This document shows, one piece after another, positions 31,292-34,205 of a stretch of 34,205 bases of DNA. Position 1 is the first letter of the stretch, and every line of letters begins with the position of its first letter. The notes beneath the pieces were generated by a model. The model did not search any database. It was not told the DNA's origin and saw only the letters and a program-made list of their open reading frames with translations. Source of the stretch: Sulfurimonas sp. CG01_land_8_20_14_3_00_36_23. GTDB taxonomy: Bacteria; Campylobacterota; Campylobacteria; Campylobacterales; Sulfurimonadaceae. The position numbers were made by a program, and so were the translations under genes. Where the stretch lies: positions 1-34,205 of the forward strand of contig PETN01000052.1 in assembly GCA_002781365.1 (NCBI GenBank), given 5' to 3'.

Positions 31292-32614
31292 TTATAAAAC
31301 TTTTTTTATAAGTAAGTTTTCAAGGTCTTCTTGCGCATTACCAGTTAAATGTAAATTAAATGTTTGAGCTAAAAAGTGATAGATGTCTTCATTTACAAAT
31401 TGTGGTGGCTTAGGTCCTAAATAGATATCTTTGATTCCAAGACTAAATAAAGCAAGTAAAATTATCACAGCTTTTTGTTCCATCCAGCTTAAAACAATCG
31501 CTATAGGTAAATCATTTATGGGAGTGTTGAGTGCATTACTGATAGCTTTAGCAATCTCTACAGCACCATTGCTATCATTGCATTGACCTAAATCTAAATA
31601 TCTAGGAATATCAGTACCCTGAATATTTCCAAAATCTATATCATTAAATCTAAATTTTCCACAACTTGATGTAATGATTACACAGTCATTAGGAAGATTC
31701 TCTGCCATCTCTCTATAGTAATTCCCAGCACTGCCAGGCGCATCACATCCAGCAATGACAAAAAATTGAGATATTTTTCCACTTCTAATTGCTTCAAGAA
31801 TTTGTGGAGCTAAAGTCAGAATAGTTTTGTAATGGTGCCCAGTGTTTAATGTTGTAACTGCATCCCAACCATCTGCATCATCACATTGTAAGGTACGTTC
31901 TATTAATGCACTAAAATCATTCTCTTCAATTGGAGTTGAACCTTCAACCCCTACAATCTTATATGTGAAAAGTCTATCTAAATATCCACAATTACTTTTT
32001 GGTGGAACAATACAGTTTGTATTTACAACAAAAGTTCCAGGAAATGTTTTCATTACATCTGCTTGGTCAAACCATGCTTTACCGACATTACCTTTTAAAT
32101 GCGAATATTTTCTAAGTTCTGGATATCCATGCGCAGGTAACATCTCTGAGTGCGTATATACATTTATACCTTTACCTTCTGTAGCTTTTAAAAGCGCTTC
32201 AAACATCTCTAGGTTATGACCACTTACAAGAATAGCTTTCCCTTCTACTCTGTTCTGTGAGACTGTTACTGGTGTTGGGATACCAAATTTACTAGTGTGC
32301 GCATTACTAAGTTTGTCCATAACTTCTACCCCAGCAGAACCTACTTTCATGAGCTGGTTTATGTGATTATCAAAGTTAAAGTTTACATTAGTAAGTGTAA
32401 AGTAGAGTGTTTCACTCATTACATCATCTAGCCTTTTTGTCTGAGTAGGTTCTAGTTCGTTTAAGTGCTCTCTGTATGCGGATAGACCTTTGAGTCCAAA
32501 TACCATTATATCTTGAAGTCTTGCCAAGTTTTCATCTTTTCCACAAGTTCCGACACTTGCTCCTGTACTTCCACACCCATTGGGTGAACTCATTTCACAT
32601 TGATAACAAAACAT
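31292..32614 (-). CDS. hcp: Hybrid cluster protein (hydroxylamine/NO reductase) Hcp
   Basis: Fe-S/oxo protein of the cytoplasm linked to nitric oxide and hydroxylamine detoxification. The N-terminal FeS ligands are Cys3, Cys6, Cys14 and Cys24 (spacing 2, 7 and 9). Hybrid-cluster ligand regions are seen in VSGHNLEMFEAL, NTNCIVPPK, IAGCDAPGS, TSSCGKFRFND, DLGQCNDSN and the late SWMEQKAV with Glu and Lys. At 440 residues it lacks an insert of about 110 residues present in E. coli Hcp, as in class III proteins. AAAGGAG precedes the ATG. Upstream is a palindromic CRP/FNR-type site about 41 bases from a predicted start of transcription. Confidence 0.93.
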   Translation of the reverse strand: MFCYQCEMSSPNGCGSTGASVGTCGKDENLARLQDIMVFGLKGLSAYREHLNELEPTQTKRLDDVMSETLYFTLTNVNFNFDNHINQLMKVGSAGVEVMDKLSNAHTSKFGIPTPVTVSQNRVEGKAILVSGHNLEMFEALLKATEGKGINVYTHSEMLPAHGYPELRKYSHLKGNVGKAWFDQADVMKTFPGTFVVNTNCIVPPKSNCGYLDRLFTYKIVGVEGSTPIEENDFSALIERTLQCDDADGWDAVTTLNTGHHYKTILTLAPQILEAIRSGKISQFFVIAGCDAPGSAGNYYREMAENLPNDCVIITSSCGKFRFNDIDFGNIQGTDIPRYLDLGQCNDSNGAVEIAKAISNALNTPINDLPIAIVLSWMEQKAVIILLALFSLGIKDIYLGPKPPQFVNEDIYHFLAQTFNLHLTGNAQEDLENLLIKKVL

Positions 32615-32641
32615 AAAAATCTCCTTTAATTTAAAAAGGGT

Positions 32642-32647
32642 ATTCTA
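32642..32647 (-). promoter_or_regulatory. Predicted -10 box of hcp
   Basis: On the minus strand these bases read TAGAAT. A start about 7 bases downstream would place the operator at 32670-32683 near -41.5, the class II activator position. Confidence 0.4.
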
Positions 32648-32669
32648 GTTGTAATTGAGGTTCTTTTTA

Positions 32670-32683
32670 TTGACCTAGGTCAA
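32670..32683. promoter_or_regulatory. CRP/FNR-family operator upstream of hcp (TTGAC-N4-GTCAA)
   Basis: A perfect dyad TTGACCTAGGTCAA, extended to 16 bases by flanking A and T. The 5-4-5 layout matches FNR/DNR/NssR-type binding sites. It lies between the regulator gene and hcp, centred 62 bases before the hcp ATG. Confidence 0.75.
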
Positions 32684-32687
32684 TAAT

Positions 32688-33323
32688 TTATTGAAGATTT
32701 TTCTCGAGTACTTCTTGATTTAATATAGTAATAACTTTATTTTTTATAGCGATAGCGTGTGAATCTTTTAATTTTTTAATCACCCGAGATAAAGTCTCTT
32801 GTTTCATATTTAACATGGATGCTATTTTTATACGCGAGCGTTGCTCAAAAATTTCTTTATTGTAGAGTATGAGTGATACAACTCGTTGCATGGAGTTTTT
32901 TGATATATTTAAATCAATACTCTGTTCAAGTATTTTTATTTTCGTGCTCATAGAGAAGATGATTTTAAGTGCAAGGTTTGGATTATTATGAAGTGCTAGA
33001 ATGAAATCATCTTTTTTGATACTCCAAATGGTAACATCTGATTCAGCCATGCAGTTTGCAGGGTAGGGGATATCCTCAAAGGTAGCCATCTCACCTATAA
33101 GTGACTCGGCATTGAAGTAGTGCAGGAGTATCTCTTCGTCGTTACTATTATATTTATACATCTTCACACTCCCTTTAACTAGTAAGTGTAAATTCTCAGA
33201 GCTATCGCCTTTGTAAAAGATTATGTTGCCATGAGAAAATTTTTTTTCTATTATATTTCTAGAGATGTTTTGAAGTGATTGCGTGTCTACGTTTGAAAAT
33301 AGATAAAAGTTTTGTAGCTTCAT
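32688..33323 (-). CDS. CRP/FNR-family transcriptional regulator
   Basis: A 211-residue regulator: residues about 10-125 are a cyclic-nucleotide-binding-type sensor domain (GNIIFYKGDSSENLHLLVKGSVKMY, LIGEMATFEDIPYPANCMAESD), then a dimer helix and a C-terminal helix-turn-helix, IKIASMLNMKQETLSRVIKKLK. The Glu and Ser-Arg of QETLSR match the residues that read TTGA half-sites. No N-terminal Cys cluster for an FNR-type Fe-S cluster is present, so NO or redox sensing through haem (as in DNR/NssR) is more likely. It overlaps the upstream cytochrome stop by one base and precedes hcp, so it is probably the regulator of both sites. Confidence 0.9.
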   Translation of the reverse strand: MKLQNFYLFSNVDTQSLQNISRNIIEKKFSHGNIIFYKGDSSENLHLLVKGSVKMYKYNSNDEEILLHYFNAESLIGEMATFEDIPYPANCMAESDVTIWSIKKDDFILALHNNPNLALKIIFSMSTKIKILEQSIDLNISKNSMQRVVSLILYNKEIFEQRSRIKIASMLNMKQETLSRVIKKLKDSHAIAIKNKVITILNQEVLEKNLQ

Positions 33324-33739
33324 TATTGAAACTTGATTCCTTCAAAACTATCATAAAGCCATTCACTAACAGCTTGTTTCTCTCTGTCTGAGAGTTTACC
33401 TTTTTGTGAAGGCATAACACCAAACTTTTCTAAGGCCACAGCACTGCACATACTGTAATCTAGGCTTGGGTTATCAATATACTCTTTAACAAAAGCAATA
33501 ATTAATTGACGCTTTATATCATCATCGTCATCTAGCGTAATTACATTTTGTTTAAGACGATTTGAAATTTCAAGCATTGGTGGAGCTTTGAGAGTGTGCA
33601 TGTTTTTTAGCACTTGGTCTCTACTCATTTTTTCCGCATGACAAGAGGAGCATTTGTTTTTATAAACATTGTACCCCTCACTATAATCGTTGGCAAAAAT
33701 AGTTGTAGATAATAATATAGACAAGAGAAGCGTTTTCAT
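33323..33739 (-). CDS. Periplasmic cytochrome c
   Basis: A 138-residue precursor with a signal peptide (LLLSILLSTTIFA, cleavage about residue 16). The haem site is CSSCH around 30-34; FGVMPSQKG near 108-116 supplies the distal Met, and DREKQAVSEWLYD is the C-terminal helix of class I cytochromes. Two Asp-rich residues runs (DDDDD) lie in the middle. AAAAGG precedes the ATG. It is the first gene of an operon with the CRP/FNR regulator, and an FNR-like site lies 67 bases upstream; a role in electron supply under nitrosative or low-oxygen conditions is inferred from that. Confidence 0.87.
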   Translation of the reverse strand: MKTLLLSILLSTTIFANDYSEGYNVYKNKCSSCHAEKMSRDQVLKNMHTLKAPPMLEISNRLKQNVITLDDDDDIKRQLIIAFVKEYIDNPSLDYSMCSAVALEKFGVMPSQKGKLSDREKQAVSEWLYDSFEGIKFQ

Positions 33740-33799
33740 AAATGAACCTTTTCGTAAAAAATTTATTTTAAAATAGTAACCAAAAAATGAGATTTTTTA

Positions 33800-33813
33800 T
33801 TGACATATATCAA
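33800..33813. promoter_or_regulatory. FNR-like operator upstream of the cytochrome c-regulator operon
   Basis: TTGACATATATCAA on the plus strand, or TTGAT-ATAT-GTCAA on the minus strand: 5-4-5 dyad with one base of asymmetry. It lies 67 bases (centre) before the cytochrome ATG and also upstream of hsp20. Confidence 0.6.
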
Positions 33814-33883
33814 GAAATCAAACATATTTAACGCTACAACTCTTTATGCTACCTAAGGGGCAGAACTACAAAAAAATATTTTC

Positions 33884-33889
33884 TATAAT
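33884..33889 (+). promoter_or_regulatory. -10 box for the small heat-shock gene
   Basis: TATAAT 32 bases before the ATG at 33921, followed by AAAGGAG as the ribosome-binding site. Confidence 0.5.
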
Positions 33890-33920
33890 TACGTCATAAA
33901 ACAAAATAAAGGAGTTCATT

Positions 33921-34117
33921 ATGTTCGTTACACGTTATAATCCAAATAGAAATATGAGAGAATTTAGAAGAGGTTTTGACCTTATTAACAGCATGTTGGA
34001 TGATTATATGCCTGCAACTAAAAAGAGTGCTTTTGGTACAAATTTTACACCTGCTATAAATACAAGAGAGGGTGAGTTTGCATACCATGTTGAGGTAGAT
34101 TTACCAGGTATACAATA
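33921..34117 (+). pseudogene. Truncated small heat-shock protein (Hsp20/alpha-crystallin)
   Basis: The start region, MFVTRYNPNRNMREFRRGFDLIN, and the segment FTPAINTREGEFAYHVEVDLPGI are the N-terminal part and first beta-strands of Hsp20 chaperones, in which VDLPG-[IVMF]-x-K-E-D is conserved. After VDLPGI the sequence leaves the family and stops within 11 codons at 34149-34151. The alpha-crystallin domain, needed for chaperone oligomers, is therefore missing. The break is at an insertion-sequence-like end at 34118. The promoter and ribosome-binding site look intact, so the gene was functional before the insertion. Disrupted, not merely short. Confidence 0.75.
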
Positions 34118-34205
34118 TGCTACCCCAAAAAGTCAAGACAACTTTTTTTAAATCTTAATTCCCTTCATCACCTGTAACCTTATGCCACATCTTCAGCTAA
34201 TTTTA
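34118..34205. mobile_element. Insertion-sequence terminus inserted into hsp20 (partial)
   Basis: From TG at 34118 the sequence reads TGCTACCCCAAAAAGTCAAG and continues with ACAACT and a T-run. TG followed by CCCCAAAAAGT and GACA resembles terminal inverted repeats of IS3-family elements, from memory. The minus strand has an open stretch ending KLAEDVA and a stop near 34180, possibly the transposase C-terminus. The element runs off the window, so family and length are not settled. Confidence 0.5.

Larger units (their letters stand above)
33740..33920. other. Divergent intergenic region, cytochrome c / hsp20 remnant
   Basis: 181 bases with the FNR-like site at 33800-33813 and a TATAAT on the plus strand at 33884-33889. 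No gene is seen and no CIRCE-type repeat is present. Confidence 0.5.

Overview
The window looks like a chromosomal segment of a sulfur- or hydrogen-oxidising member of the Campylobacterota close to Sulfurimonas. The evidence is low GC, epsilonproteobacterial-type proteins (CcoI/CcoS, small periplasmic cytochromes c, HldD/HldE, an adjacent HemN and GlpC-like pair as in Helicobacter), and short AT-rich gaps with TATAAT-like -10 boxes. No rRNA, tRNA or CRISPR array was seen.

Layout. (1) 226-1832: gmhA, gmhB and a one-domain asparaginase-like gene. (2) 1816-4788: cbb3-oxidase maturation genes ccoI and ccoS, then a convergent small cytochrome c. (3) 4901-7914: hldD, hldE and a YfaZ-like outer-membrane protein; with gmhA/gmhB these complete the ADP-heptose pathway. 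(4) 7940-23184: a lipopolysaccharide/surface-glycan block with waaF, a PAP2 phosphatase, a membrane-anchored glycosidase-like protein, ugd, a predicted periplasmic ATP-dependent DNA ligase, two more GT9 transferases, a WaaP/InaA-type kinase, several GT2/GT4-type transferases, an O-antigen ligase/polymerase, an epimerase and msbA. (5) 23274-26773: hemN, a GlpC/GlcF-like Fe-S protein and lgt. (6) 26793-31120: a PAS-GGDEF-EAL protein, a DUF2062 protein, rhlE and a 48-residue lipoprotein. (7) 31292-33739: hcp, a CRP/FNR-type regulator and a cytochrome c, with two TTGAY-N4-RTCAA operator-like sites that suggest one regulon. (8) 33921-34205: a small heat-shock gene cut off at what looks like an insertion-sequence end.

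The most striking signal is not a gene. The 11-mer GGCATGTGGAA occurs exactly 15 times on the two strands, with several one-mismatch copies, against about 0.01 expected by a hand estimate. The copies lie inside unrelated coding sequences, in four different reading frames, so the conservation is at the DNA level. The pattern resembles DNA uptake sequences of Neisseriaceae and Pasteurellaceae. The densest gene is the predicted periplasmic Lig E-type ligase, a family discussed in connection with DNA uptake. I propose a DNA-uptake-sequence-like system in this campylobacterotal lineage; an over-represented methylation or nucleoid-associated motif is the main alternative.
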